Positions 21,741-34,999 of a stretch of 64,000 bases of DNA are shown one piece after another. The notes under the pieces were generated by a model. The model saw only the letters and a program-made list of their open reading frames with translations. It had not been told where the DNA came from and did no database searches. Position 1 is the first letter of the stretch; each line of letters begins with the position of its first letter. The stretch lies in contig PTFA01000091.1 of assembly GCA_003342895.1 (NCBI GenBank), positions 3,330,057-3,394,056 on the forward strand. Direction: 5' to 3'. The DNA is from Casuarius casuarius (taxonomy: Eukaryota; Chordata; Aves; Casuariiformes; Casuariidae). The position numbers were made by a program, and so were the translations under genes.

Positions 21741-24700
21741 CTTTACCAGGTCAGGGTCCCCGATCCCGTAAAATTCTGAGCACCTAACTCATGGAGGCTT
21801 TTGTTTTTGAGAGTTTATTCTAAGTCATTAGAATATAGCTAAGCCTAAACATTATTTTCTGGGAGGGGAGAAATCTATCCAGCATTTTATGCCTCCCGTG
21901 CTATTCAATTACAGCTTACCATTTGAATTGTTTCTTTCATGACTGATTTTAAGTACTCATTGGTAGCAAAAAGATGTAGATACTTTGAGATTTACACATA
22001 ACTAAATGGTTCTACTACTAAAAAGGATTTGATCAGTCTGGTTGGATGTCATCACACTTCCATCATCAGCGTTATATAAGGAAAAGTAGCATCTGTTACT
22101 AGATTACCTGATACTATTAAAGTTTTCCATTAGTATTTCCATTAGAGGGCATTACTACTACCTTTTTTTTTTTTGGGGGGGGGGGGAGGGAATCGTACCT
22201 AGTGCATCCCCCCAAGCTCAACTAGCTACCACAATAGGGAGAAGAAAATATCACTTTGTTAGCTTTATGCCTCTGACTGGCATACTGTATAATTAGTATG
22301 TTATGCAGGTGGTCTGTATACAATACTCTAGATGTGGTTCCTGCACATACATTTTCAATAACCAGAAAGTAGGAGCAGCAAAGCTGAAATCAGAAGATTG
22401 AGAAAGAAAGTCTGTAAGCACATGTATAAGATGAGCTGCAGGGTGATGTTGTGAGTGGGTAAGCGCATGGAATTCTTTTATATGATAAAGGAAAAATCAA
22501 AATATTAGCATACAGCATGAGAAGTGGATCTCTTTCTCAAAACCTTAGGGTTCAAGTCAGTTTAACTTTTTAAAGAATCAAGTTAGAAGCATCAATTTAG
22601 AACTAGCTGATAACAGTAGGCAAGCATAGTAAGATAGGTAAGCAAAGAATTCAAGTTAGATCTCACTCTGATGAAGGATTATTAGCACAACACAAAAATG
22701 CACCTTTATGATACCAAGTCAGAGCCTGGCTGTGCAGTGGGTAGATTCCTTCACTGTAAACTTCATTATAAATCATGAGCTACTCTATAGTATAGCAGCA
22801 GCTACAGGAAGCCATGATACGAGCTCAGATATGTTTCTCCTTCCTTATTTTGTTGTTCTACCTATAGAAGAAACACTAAGAACTACATGAGCTGTGAAGC
22901 ATCAAAAGATGCCTCTATTTGGGACAGTCCTTTCATGACAGACAGCGCTACTATATGCATTCATTGTGCACCAATTGAATAATACACAGTGGGGGAAGGA
23001 GGGACAACGAAAACCAGCTTTCCCTGTGCTTTTCTTTGGTCCTATTTTTCTAATATCTAGCTAATTGCCAAAGACACAAAATAAGCCCTTGATGGCTCGG
23101 AGTCCCCAGGACTTCACTGAAGAACAAAATACATGAGCAGGTTCAGTGGGTTTCAGAGGGAGACCCTGAGCAGATGCAGATTTCTGTGGTCCACATGTAT
23201 TCTTTGGCTTTAGGGAAGGAAAACACCCTATGTTGTTTTCAAGCACATGTGTTCAGAGCATCTGAAGGGTAGAATATGTTGAAGCATATGGCATATGATT
23301 TCCTTCCTTTCCTCCATTCATAATCTGCAGCAAGTCAGCAAGATCAGTGCGGGCAAGAACAATCTCCAGCTTTCATTTGAATTTGTTTCCATACCCATAT
23401 CCTTCTAGGTGGCCCATTTAGGAATCATCTAGATACAAACTAAAAATCAGTAAAGTGTAAGTTGTCATTATCCCTATGGTTGGATTAACAATCTTGCTTA
23501 TAGTGAATACATAGTGTATATCTTTAAGATTTTCCAGCTGCTTGCTTCTTCCACCGATATCCATGTTGAAAGTACAAACAGTTCAGGATGATGCTATCAA
23601 CTTGTTCTGTGCTTGCACACTACTTAGTATACAGAGGCCCTAAACCAGATGAACTAAAGCTCCTTTCCTGCACTGCTTACAATCTAAATATAGAACAGAG
23701 ACAAAGAGGGAGAGAAGATAAAATGGAGGTAGAGAGAAGAAAGCCATGAGGAGAAAATGTAACTTAGGACACTTAAGACCAACAGTACAGCTTTTAAATA
23801 ATCAAAGGACAGTCACTTTTAAAGACGTGGCATCTACTTATTTTCTTCTTCGCTACAGTCCTCTGACCAGCTGGAGCAGTCCCCAATTACCCTGCAGGAC
23901 AGAGGGAAAACATTAACCTACAGAAGTCACAGCATCTTCAAAGATTTCCTCACATCAGCCTCACCTTGTACCTAGCTCAGCACCTAGGAAAGAACATTGT
24001 GGCTTGCAGGGTTGTGCTGTAATGGCTACAGATTTGAGACCCTCCGGAATCTATGGCACACAGTGGTCAGGGTTGTTGCTTAAGATAACAGAATCTTCCA
24101 TGGAGGCCATGCTGCTGGTCTGGCACCAGCTTTTGCACCAAGCTGCGTGCAAGCACCCTTACCCCCAGGATTTGCTGGGCTGAGTGACCCTGACCTGACT
24201 GTGCCGAGAGACCTGAGCAGGGGGCAGGGTAACTAGAACGCACACTGTGCAGAAAGCCAAACTGCAAAGCAGCACAGCATGTGTAACCTCCACAGGAGAA
24301 AAGCATTTTACAAGATGGTTTATGGCATCTTATTTTTCCCCATGTAGAATATGAATAATGTTAATGGTGACAGAGTCTACATGCAATAAAAGGCCTTTGC
24401 AGGTATCAAACAGCTTCAAACTTTGCTTTGGCTCTTTGCCAGCTGCTACAGTCAGCCAGCACTTCCTATTTAAGGCTAAAACCAGTGTCCATTAAGTAAT
24501 CACATGGTCCTACTGGTTTCCAGTGAGAAAGCAAATAGAAAACCTATTATAGTTTGATTTAAAAGATCATGTGAAAACTTAAGGATGAGATTTGTGTTTC
24601 ACATACACCTGGCATTGAGTTTAATATATATTTCTACTGCATAAGGAAATTCTAATATGCAACTGCCAAAGCCCAGAACAAGGACACAGGTTGGGAAGCT

Positions 24701-25464
24701 GGACATTGAAATCACTACCAGTATTATCCCTTGTTCAAACAGCACTTTAAGGCCTAAACCAAGAATCCAGGGTTCTGCTGTGGTATGCTGTTGATAGCAA
24801 TTTGTAAAATAATTCTGAAGAAAAATGTTGTAAGAAATATGTTTGCAAGATGAGGTAGGAAAATAAGATAGAAACAAGAATGTGTGCATCATTAGTCTTG
24901 TATAACTTGCAGCTTAAGAAGATTTGTCCAGTTGTTAAGGACACACATTTCAGAGCAAAAGAGTTCCACCGTCTCCACTGCCACTCAATTTTGTACCAGA
25001 CAGGGTAAACAGCATAAGACCACACCAATTAGTCACAATACTTTCTATAAAAAGATAAGCTGTCTTAATAAAGATTTCCTATTTCATACCTCCAAATTAT
25101 AATAGCAAGAAACAGATTTTCTTCAGTGTTTAGTCCATTTGGAGTGAGTGCTTATTGAAGGACTGACGCAGATAATTTTTGTTTTTCCTCATATTTTCAT
25201 TTCCTGATTTTTCTGTGCAAGCATTGACCACTGCAAACTAGTTTCCATAAAACTACAATACAGTCATAGTCAAATTGGATGTTTCTTCATTATTCGAACA
25301 CAACAAGTTGACAAAACCCATTATAACGAATACCCAAGTAAAACAAACGCGTATCCAGCTCCCTATAGGTGTTTGCCTTCAGTCAAAGCATCAAAAAGCA
25401 CTACAAGGTGAGGGGAGGTGATCCTATCCTATCCTGCCCTGCCCCGCTCCCCCCCCCCATACAC

Positions 25465-25585
25465 CTGCATTAGGTAAGTGCTATTGTATTATTCCTGTTC
25501 ACTGATAGGGGAAGCACATGGAAGTCAAAGTTGCAACAGGTCAGATGCAAAGATGGGATTAGCTCTCAGGAGCTCCTGGATTCTG
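25465..25585 (-). repeat. MIR-like SINE remnant
   Basis: ATTATTCCTGTTCACTGATA, then GGTCAGATGCAAAGATGGGA and TTAGCTCTCAGGAGCTCC, follow the order of the reverse-complement MIR core (ATTATCCCCATTTTACAGAT ... GGCAGAGCTGGGATT). Confidence 0.45.
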
Positions 25586-27449
25586 GGACAATGATATCCA
25601 TGAATATGTGAAAATATTTCCCCAAGGCTCAATTATTGGCACAGTTGCCACATACCCTGCAAAACAATAACATTTAAGAAGTAAACCTGCAGCAGCCAAG
25701 ACACAAACATCTGTTTTAAGGAACATTCTGTGGGCTGGGAACAAGACAACCTTTGCCTTTCCACCAAGAACTGGTTTAATGAGCCAAATACACTCATTTG
25801 TATTTACAGTATTATCTAAAAACAACTTGAATTTGAAACACATTAAAGCTTCAACATATATACCGTATGCATGAACATATGTACATTTATAATGTATATA
25901 AAATTATATATGTTTAGCTTGCCACTAGAGGTAAGACTTAAAATATTGAGAAAACGTTATTATAGAGTTCTACAATATTATTCAACAGTTGGAAAATTTC
26001 CACTTCCACACTTCTTTTTAAAAGGGGGAATATAGTTTAAAAGTCTTAATATTTAACAGAACTGTTGTTTTACACCTGGTCTTATTATTTTATAAGATAG
26101 GAACCAGATATTTGATCATCTGACATGTTTCAACATCTGCACTGATTTCCTTTCCCCTAGTGTCTTAGGTACATTTGTTGTTCATAATTACAACAGATAC
26201 AGAATTAGGGAGCTGGACCAGCTGTGAAAGTTTTGCCATCAGTTTCAGTGATAGCCAAGCTGCTCTTGGACATCTGCTCATTGACTTCACAACACACACC
26301 AGTCTTGTGCTTTCTGTCACAGTGGAACCCCAGACATAAGACCAGGTCGCACTTGAATAAGGTGCTACACAGTCAGGTCCAAAAATAAAGCCTATATATC
26401 CAAGAATTCATAATCTGTGTGCAAATCAAACACCAGCTGGAGGAGATAAAAAGGCGTGTTCCTGTAGGTTAAGTGTAAAAGCAACACTTAGAAAAGCAGG
26501 AGTACTTATTGATCATTCAGTTGACAGATGCCAACCATAAAACATAGAACCTTGTTTTTAAATTCTTCAAGTTAAGACAATGTGGTTCAGAGATCCTCAT
26601 AACACAAAGCAGATAATTCTGCCCTGCACCTTTTTCAGGAAGCTTACCTTCTGAGCAAGCTAGAGAATCCCTATCTGAAAAGGGAAAGAGATTACTGATC
26701 TTGTTTTTAAGTTCTGAAGTCCAAGGAGTTTGGCAGGCAACTTTCTCCTCAGACACTGATAGATGATCTAGATGTAAGAGTGTGCAGGGAGTGGGAAGAG
26801 TGGAACTAAACCTACATCACTGTCAGGGTGAAGGTGATGGCAAACAGGCTGATAAAACAGCACTTCTGATACCACTGGAGAAAGTGCCTTAGAAGCAATG
26901 GAAAGATCTTGTGGAGAGGGAGGACCGATTGAGGCATACAAGAAAGAGGCAGTGTAGTTGAACTGATGACCCAAGATGATCCTGCTAGTAGCACTTTCAA
27001 TAGGCCTGGAGGGATCGCATGGAAGCTGTCAAGCCTACAGAAGCAGAAGATTCCAGTCCTAGAGCAAGAGCCTTAACAGGTTGGGTAGACAAAAGCCAGA
27101 TCTTCAAAATACTACTGAAGTGAGAGTAGCAAGGCTCAACAGTACAAGTCAACAGGTCAAAGAACAGGGCTCAGCAGCATCTAAACATGGGTTGCCCATT
27201 GGTGAGCATCTGCAATGAGAGCATCTTTCATTTAATTATTGTTAATGAACCTGTACAAATGATGAGTTGAGCGAAAGATGCTGCAGTGTTACATATCTTA
27301 AAAAATTTGGAAAGATTACAAGAGTACTTTATATACTCAAGAAGAGATAGAATGGTATCTCCTATTAGTTAGGTTCTATATGTACATGCTAAGAGCTGTG
27401 CCTGAAGAGGCCGCACTGTATATAAAATGAGATTAGAAGAAAGAACTAC

Positions 27450-27560
27450 TATATTCTTAATTTACAGATTGAAAACAGAGGTCTACGGAGATTAAACCGC
27501 TCGCCTGAAATCACACAGGAACCTGGGAACCAAACTCTACTCTCCAGATTCCCAGAGCCA
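27450..27560 (-). repeat. MIR-like SINE remnant
   Basis: TTAATTTACAGATTGAAAAC, GAGATTAAACCGCTCGCCTG and AAATCACACAGGAACCTGGG parallel the reverse-complement MIR segment (TTTACAGATGAGGAAACTGA ... GGTCACACAGC). Confidence 0.5.
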
Positions 27561-28899
27561 TTTTCCAGAGCACATCTATATTTGTAATACTCTTGCAGGA
27601 CAGGTAAATGGTATTCAAATTGCTTAATAACTAGGTTTGGGGGAAGCAGGAGAAAAAGCATTCTAATTAAAGGGGGGAAAAAAAAGTAAAAACTTCTAAA
27701 TATAAACAATGATACCCCTTCCATCAAAAAACAGTATTCTACACTCCTGATTAGCTATGTAACAGATTAAACTTTTGATTTCCTTTCCCAAAACAAAGCT
27801 AGCTAGCACACAGGACAAACTCTCAGCTCAGAACAAAACCAAGGTATTGCATGTATCATTTACCTGTGTAATGCCACCACCTTGTGGTCTGTACAGTCAC
27901 AACACTACTGGAATCTTAATTTCTCCCATAGTAAATAAACCTAATCCCCTTTTGCTGTTTTCTTTCAAGAGAACTTTGCTTAGAGCCAATCCATGAACAA
28001 ACTGAATAGCTTTACTTGCCTGGTACATCCTGATGGAATTTAACAATGCATTATTATTTACTTATTGTTATCACAAAGTTGAGGCCCATTCTCAATATGG
28101 TTAATAAAACAGAGAAACACTGAATTAATATTACATCTCTCACTCGTATATCCCCAAAAGAGTCTTCACAGCAATGCTATTCTGGTAAAAGTGTTTTTCT
28201 GTCTTCTGAACCATATCATACTTCAACAGACTTTCCCCTATAGAGTTTTCTTTCTTTCTTGCAACATCTTAAGTTCAAACTGATGCCTAGAAAATGGAGA
28301 GCTGCAAGATGAAGGACTCTACATATTTGCTCCTCAAATAACATTTAATAGAAGAAGCATTTGTTTGCTCGGTCTCTATGTTCAAAGCAGAGATGCTGCA
28401 TTATTTTCTCTCCTATTATTTTCTTTGTTTGGCATTACTAAGGAACAACATCGTCTTCTGTTCAAGAGAGTGGAGTATTTCCTGCCATGTCACACTGACA
28501 GATACAGGAGAGCATTTCTGTGCGCATACCCTGTGGAATCACTTTAGCATAAGAGGCATAGGGTCAGATAAATCCGCCACAAACTGAAAATACGGCAGCT
28601 TCCAGCCTGTTTCATAACTGTCACAGAACTCTGGTGCCACCACCTGTTAGCCAACCACTGCCTGCAGATAGGAAGCACTTTGTTAGCTGCCAGCCTTGAA
28701 AGCAACTGGCAAGCTAGTCTGCCTTGCCCACCGACATCTGCGAGCAAGATGTGACATTCTAATGGCTGCCTCTCTGCAAAATTTAAGGCACATCTTTCAT
28801 CACTAAGACTATAGGCCTTCTGCCTGTTTCAATTATTATCTAATTTACAATGAGCATTTTCTCTAGAGGACAAGATGTCCGGACCAGCAGTAACATTCT

Positions 28900-29090
28900 T
28901 TGTAACAGACATGAAAATTCACCAGGTTAGATGGAGTGCTTTTGTCCCAGCATGAAAGTGCTGTAGGTCAATGGGGGCAACCTTGCCAGTCCCTGGAGCA
29001 GGATCGCAATTTCATGGCACTAATAGGGAACTTTGCTGACGCATAAATGACCTCAGTCGAATCTAAATTCCATAGCATTCACTGCATAAA
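28900..29090. promoter_or_regulatory. Candidate distal regulatory element with MARE half-site
   Basis: Unique, repeat-free sequence containing TGCTGACGC (29034-29042), a strong half of a MAF recognition element, followed within about 15 bp by TGACCTCA, a nuclear-receptor-type half-site. Function is inferred from motif content only. Confidence 0.25.
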
Positions 29091-29309
29091 GAGATGCTTT
29101 CCTCCACACTGAGCCTCTTTGCCCCTCCAAACACAAATGGCAGTGGAGACTTGAAAATATGCTGTGTACAGAAGCAAGAAGAGGCACTAATCACCCCAAA
29201 ATACTTCCAGGTGAGGTAGAATTACTTTCTGGATTAAATTCAGCTCATAGGCTGCTGAGTAGACCGCATTATTAACAAGTTTGAGCAAGAAATGGAGGAT
29301 CAACAATCC

Positions 29310-29415
29310 CAGGCTTTGACACTGAGTTATTCTGCAACTTGAAACATGTCTGCCTCCATTTCCTCATCTGCTAAATGGGCATAATGTGCCTTTGCATGTG
29401 ACTGAAGATCTGCAA
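29310..29415 (+). repeat. MIR-like SINE remnant
   Basis: GACACTGAGTTATTCTGCAACTT then CTCCATTTCCTCATCTGCTA and AATGGGCATAATG matches the MIR layout (GTGTGACCTTGGG ... CAGTTTCCTCATCTGTAAAA). Confidence 0.5.
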
Positions 29416-31256
29416 GTGATAGGGAAAAAAACAAACAAAACAAACTCAGCAGACAATGATGTCAAAACTCTCATGTCTGGCCACAGTGGAGAAAAGAGTA
29501 TATATTACAAAACTATGTTCTACTCTGACAGGAAAAACTTATCTGAAACTTCCATAAAGAAATAAAAATACTATGGATATCTGCTATTGATATAATCAAG
29601 GCATCCTGTATGATGCAAATCTGGGCTGCTTTCCAGGATACTAGCACACGAGCATTTACAGCGATTCTTCCTGTGGTGACCAACACGGAACTGGTTCAGG
29701 GTAATGTTAAAGCCAAGAATAACCTTTCCAAGAATGGATGTTGAGGAGGATACTGCAGACTATCAGAGTCAGAATTATATCCTCCATTTGCATTACAACT
29801 TCTTGATGCAAGGCATGCTACTTTGTTGGCTTTATACCCATTTTACTGATTAATTTTGCAGCTCCAGTGTTTGGTTTAGCTTACAATTTCCAAGATATTA
29901 AACTCTGAGGTCCCTGACTACTTGTCAGACTCATTCCAAAATATCAAAAGCTAGTACCTTCTCCTCTTTTAGGGCCATGTGGGGTGGCTACAGAACTCTG
30001 CTGGTGAAATTACAGAGGCTACAACACTCCAAGGGGAAGAATGACTGGAATTTATTACAGAATCACTCATTTTAAAATAGCTCTTTTTTTCCCCTCCAAA
30101 GCAGATTAAGAAAAATAGAACTTCTGGACTAGCAATATCTGCTTGGGGAATAATTAAGAACAGTTATGGAGTCATTCCAGTCAATTTTCTCACTCAGCCA
30201 AGCTCCAAAGTCACATTTCTATAGGCGTTTGAGCACCCAATTCCCTTGAGGTCCTTTGAAGATTTTAGCCCATAAGGTCTTTTTCCCCAAAAGCCCACTA
30301 ACATTTGCTACATTCACCCACTACATTTCATCTCTTAATCTAAATTACAAACAGTGTAGTCTCTTTACAGCATTCGCAGCACATTTCACACAACAGGGTC
30401 CTTATGTCAATATGCATTTCTGCAATTATTAGCAAAAATGATGCTTTTATTTGAGAAAACAATTGTTTCATTTGAAATGTGTTTCATTTGCCAGTATTGT
30501 AAGTATTCGGCAGAAATAGGAGTCACAGAGGGAAATATTTTAAAGAATGCAACACAGGTAACTACATATTTTACTATATACCTACATTCTTAATATTTGT
30601 CTAGGTCTATTTAAAAAACCCAGAAAAAGAAACCACAACTTGCATAAGATGTGTTTGAGGACTTCACAATAAGAATCATAATAACAAATTGCCCAAGCCT
30701 CTAATAGTCTAAGTAGTTCACCAAATAGGTATCAATCTTGCAGAAACCCAGAAGCATGGAAGTATTAGCCTCAGACCCTATCAAGTACAAAAAACAGTAC
30801 ATGAATTCAGATGACAGTCTTTCTGAAGATTCCTGCCCTCTACTATTTCATCACACAGTGCAGCTAAACAAAGTGTATAATCCTTGGGCTAAAAAGACTG
30901 ACTCATTAGTGTATGTTTTCAAAGCCAGTAATCACTAGACTGGCTACATGATAATCTGTGAGATGGGTCAAGTTGTGCACGTGCATATGTGTGAATTGTG
31001 TAATTCTTGTTGCAGTCTAACATTGGGAATGAAGCCTGGTTTTGTGGACTATTACACAAATGCATCGTTTTTCTCCCAGCGGAAGATCCCATAGCATCAA
31101 CATATTACCGCCCTGAGGCTTTGAGATTGCTGCCTCTATTTCGTTGGAAGAGAAGAGGCCCCTAAAGATGCAGGGTGTATGAGTTGCTTCCTCTGGACCC
31201 GCGTTGGAGCCAGAGTTGAGAAGGAATGCAGTAAAGGAGAATAGTGCGCCACCCCC

Positions 31257-31260
<4 letters not shown>

Positions 31261-31292
<32 letters not shown>

Positions 31293-34100
31293 TGCCAGTG
31301 CCCCAGATATTAGGTCAGGGCAGATGCTTTGAGAATTAACACAAAGTGCTGTGATGAACAGCAGGATCATAAGATTTGTGTACTGCAGAATAAAGCCTGG
31401 ACCTCAGCACGCAGCCGTATGCCACCTAGTCAAGAGTGGCAGACATGGAATACATGCCGAGCATGTCTACCACTTACGTTTGATGCAGAGTGGCACATGC
31501 TGCTACTGCTTCTGATTACAGGATCTATTTCTTTATCTCAAGCAGAGGGCACCACTCCTGATGTTCAAGACATTCAGACCTGTAACACCTCCTCTTCAGA
31601 AAGATGCCTTGCTCCATTCCAAAGGGAAACAGAAACATCCCATTCAAAGCCAAAACAGCCTTAGTTAGCCTCCAGCCCCTGCAGAGCACAGACTTCCTAC
31701 TGAGACTGGCCAAATCATCTGACAACACTTGGAAATATCACATACATCCCTCAGGCAGCGCTTGCAGCAAGCATGAAATAAACATTTTCTTGGCTGCAGT
31801 AAGGCTAAGACTCATCAAGACATGGAGACACCTGTGCTCATTACATCTTTGCTGTTAAAGGGTTCTCTTTTCCACACCATTCAGAAAGCAGCTGATAACT
31901 TCTGACTGAGCAGTAGCATACTTGAAGATGAGCTCAGGTATGAGCTTGATGCAGGAAAAAAAAAATCCATATAATTCATAGCAGCACCAAACTAGGTCAA
32001 TATAACAGCTTATTCCAATTTTCAAATCTAGTTCCATTATATCATAGTGCCAAAGAAACTTCCACAGGAACCAGAACCCTCTTGTGTTTCATGTAATGCA
32101 AGCATAATACAGATACATTTTCCACGAAGAAGTTTTACCACTTTGTTACTTTCTGTTTGGACACTTCTTGCATTCAGCTTGACACTATGTTGAAAGCTCA
32201 ACAAGACATTGCCCATCTTTGTTACTCTCATATTTTTTGGCTCAGCAGGCCCCAATTCTTGTTCAAAAGTCTCAGGTGGTGCATAATACAGGATAGTTTA
32301 GATTGTTGTCTTTTTAACTAGAAACTACTTAGTCTGGGTAAGTCTTTAACTTCTAATGAAAGGCTAAGAAAAAGAGTAATCACTTCGCAAACCAAATTAT
32401 GCCTTATAATAAAAGGGAAACATCAGTTATTATAACATTTCTGTATAACACATTAGACTTCAGAAACACTTGTCTTGATAAATAAGTTGCTTAAAATATT
32501 TCAGTGTGCAAAAGCGGAACATATGGGACAACCACCCTCTTTGAAATACACTTATGAGTCAGACAGAATTAGGTCACAGTCATACTGCAACATTCTCAGT
32601 TAAGGATAGTTCAGCCTCTATTACTTTTATCCTGCCTTTTTTAAGGGTTTAAAAAGGTTGGAAGTATTTAAGTCTCAATAAAATTCTGGTTTTTTTCTGA
32701 GGGATAGGGAAAGGAAAGGAAATATTTTAAAGGATTTCTCCAAGTCACCTGTAAGTACAGGAATATTACCTACATGTTGCAAACCACAGTCCATCTTGCC
32801 TGAAGCAACAACTCTGTTAGATTTTTAAGACAACACAAAGGCCCAAGCTGGTGATTGCTGAACCTTGTCTTAAAAGCATCACCTGGGTATTTTGACCTTT
32901 GCTCCTTGCTCAGCTCTTACTACTGGGCAATGCAACAGCAATGCCCTCGTTAGTACCAGATTGGACTTTCCTGTGTTCCTCCTCAGGTTGCCTCCTGTGC
33001 TTAAAGCAACAATGCTCCACAGGATGAGCCAGAGAGCAGCTAAAGCACAAGCTATTGAGTGCCTAAGTCAGGAAACATGAAACAGCTTGTAGGATTAAGG
33101 CCACCATAAATATTCTCCTTCCAAGAGACTTCAAACTGGTATCATTACATATGCAGTTATCATTTTATACCTCCATTTTCTACTTTTCCCTTCATCATCT
33201 ACACACATGCAGATGGGAAAGGCAATAACTTAAATGCCAAGATCGCTCACAAAAACCTGACCAAATGTGTGTGGAGGGGGAGATTTGCTTTTTCAAAGTG
33301 AGAAGTGGGTTAAAACAAAAAACTTCATGCTCTAGAGTCCACTGTGCCTACCACATTTCCACAAAGCATCTGAAATCCTGTACCAGTTGTTAAAGAAAAC
33401 CATAGTACAACTTCACCACCTGTTTTGTTTTAATTCTCTATGTGCTAACACCCTTCTTTCTTGGCATTGGTAGAGCAAGAAACACAACCCATCCACACTA
33501 CTAAGAGTCTCAAAACCATTCCAGTGCAACACCCCTTATCCTAGCACTAGCTTATTAATTAAAAAGAAAAAAAAAAACAAAAAAGAAATTGTAGACATCA
33601 TCACTTATCCACAGTAAGACATTAATTTGGGTTTAAATAGATACAAACAAGAAGCACAGTGGCTACATTGTTATGTTGAGACACTTCTTTCTGTAACACT
33701 GGTACCTTATTTTCACCAAGTAAGTTAAGCTAAACCTGAACATGCATGAACAAGTCTTTGGCAAGCCTTAGTAGGCTCACATTAAGTTATCTATATATGG
33801 TTTGGAGCAGCTTTCACTACTCATTATTTTACTATTATATCACTCACAGTAAACTCAGCTGAGCTGAAAATCCTACTATGCAAGAACCCACAAAAGGAAG
33901 AGAACAGCCATTACAGAGAGCAGAAGGGGGTCCCCAGCCCAAAACTGCTCTTCCCAAGCCATTTCAGATGGAAACACTGCCACTTACGCCAGCTTGCAGG
34001 CTGCAACCATCAAAAAAAAATCAGGCACCACAAAAAAAGAGCTACATCCCTCCCATCCACCCTTCCCCACACTGCCACAGCCAACTAAGCCAGCTCCTAC
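31261..34100. other. EBF2-PPP2R2A spacer, middle part
   Basis: No gene was recognised. It begins with an A27 run (31262-31288) that could be a retroposon tail, but no body was identified upstream. Open frames of up to about 111 codons (31329-31664) have no familiar motif. Confidence 0.5.
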
Positions 34101-34109
34101 CTGCCAGAG

Positions 34110-34990
34110 GTCTTCCCATGCTTGGTTTTTAACAGGGAAAACCACCCAAAGCAGCGAGGACCACAGGGTGGGCGAGGGAGCACGGTGTTACCTCAGCGGG
34201 GTGGGTGCTGCCTCAGCAGGGCTAACGGCCCCTCCCCGTTCCAGAAGGTTCCAGAAGGTTCCGAGCCCCTCTCAGAGCTCCCCTCAGCAATCAGCTGCTC
34301 AGTGACAGCACCTGGGGGGCCCCACCCTTCCTCCCCTCACAGGCCTCCACCCAGCTACCCTGCGTTTCACCACTCCACAGAAATAAAGTGAACAAATAGC
34401 AGGTTTTCCCCTCTAAATCCTCTGCTCCAGCCCAAGGCTGTGTGCAGGTAATGGGGGCCGAGGCGCGCTCCCCTCTGGGGGAAAGGCTCGTGAGGGGGCA
34501 GCCCTGCCTCAAGCCTTTAGGGCTGGCTCCCGCCACCTGCCCGCGCTGGAGGAGGGCTGCCCTGCGCGTTTTCAGCATCCTGCCTCGTGTGTTGGTGGTC
34601 CCAGGCCAGCATGTGTAGTTGCAACTCCAAAATACGCCGTTAGGCTGCAGAGCCTGCACCCCCAGCCTGGCCCATCAGCTTCTCCCCGTGCTCCTCACGC
34701 CTAAAATGGAGCCTTTCCTCGTGATGGCACGCGATGCTCGGCACCCCGGGCAGGGTGCTATTTTGTGCGTGAAAGTGGAAACGAGTCCCAGGGCGAGACT
34801 CCGCTGCGGTCTCCGATGCCACGTGTACTGCCCTATCGTGCACGCAAACATACCATACACGTGCAGCGAGCCGGGTGTCTCCCCGAGCACCAAATTTTTC
34901 CTTGTGCCTTTGTGGATAGTGTCAGGAAGGAGGGCTGGAAACGCCGCCCAGCCCCAGCTCTTTCTGAAGTTTGCGCAGCACTTAGCATAA
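34110..34990. promoter_or_regulatory. GC-rich, CpG-containing intergenic patch
   Basis: This is the only clearly GC-rich stretch between the two gene-associated islands. It carries the five-unit heat-shock element at 34239-34261, a plus-strand AATAAA at 34381-34386 and scattered CpG (CGCGATGCTCGG near 34730). Overlapping open frames on both strands look compositional. It could be a noncoding-RNA promoter or an old GC-rich insertion; neither is shown. Confidence 0.35.
34239..34261. promoter_or_regulatory. Perfect five-unit heat-shock element
   Basis: TTC (34239-34241), GAA (34244-34246), TTC (34249-34251), GAA (34254-34256) and TTC (34259-34261) alternate at exact 5-bp spacing. The HSF1 site is defined as inverted nGAAn units, of which three suffice for a trimer, so five perfect units are a strong match. 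It arises from a tandem 10-bp unit TTCCAGAAGG. Whether HSF binds here is untested. Confidence 0.6.
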
Positions 34991-34999
34991 TGGCCAAGG

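Larger units (their letters stand above)
17850..31260. other. EBF2-PPP2R2A spacer, left part
   Basis: About 13.4 kb without a recognised gene. It is AT-rich single-copy sequence with scattered MIR-like and hairpin repeat remnants, a G18 run (18861-18878), a T19 run (19304-19322) and an AP-1-type TGAGTCA at 18163-18169. Open frames are short and unfamiliar. Candidate regulatory stretches are listed separately. Confidence 0.55.

Noticed and set aside
31329..31664. 111-codon open frame downstream of a poly-A run
   Set aside because: Considered as a retrogene, but the A run precedes it on the same strand and no parent protein is recognised.
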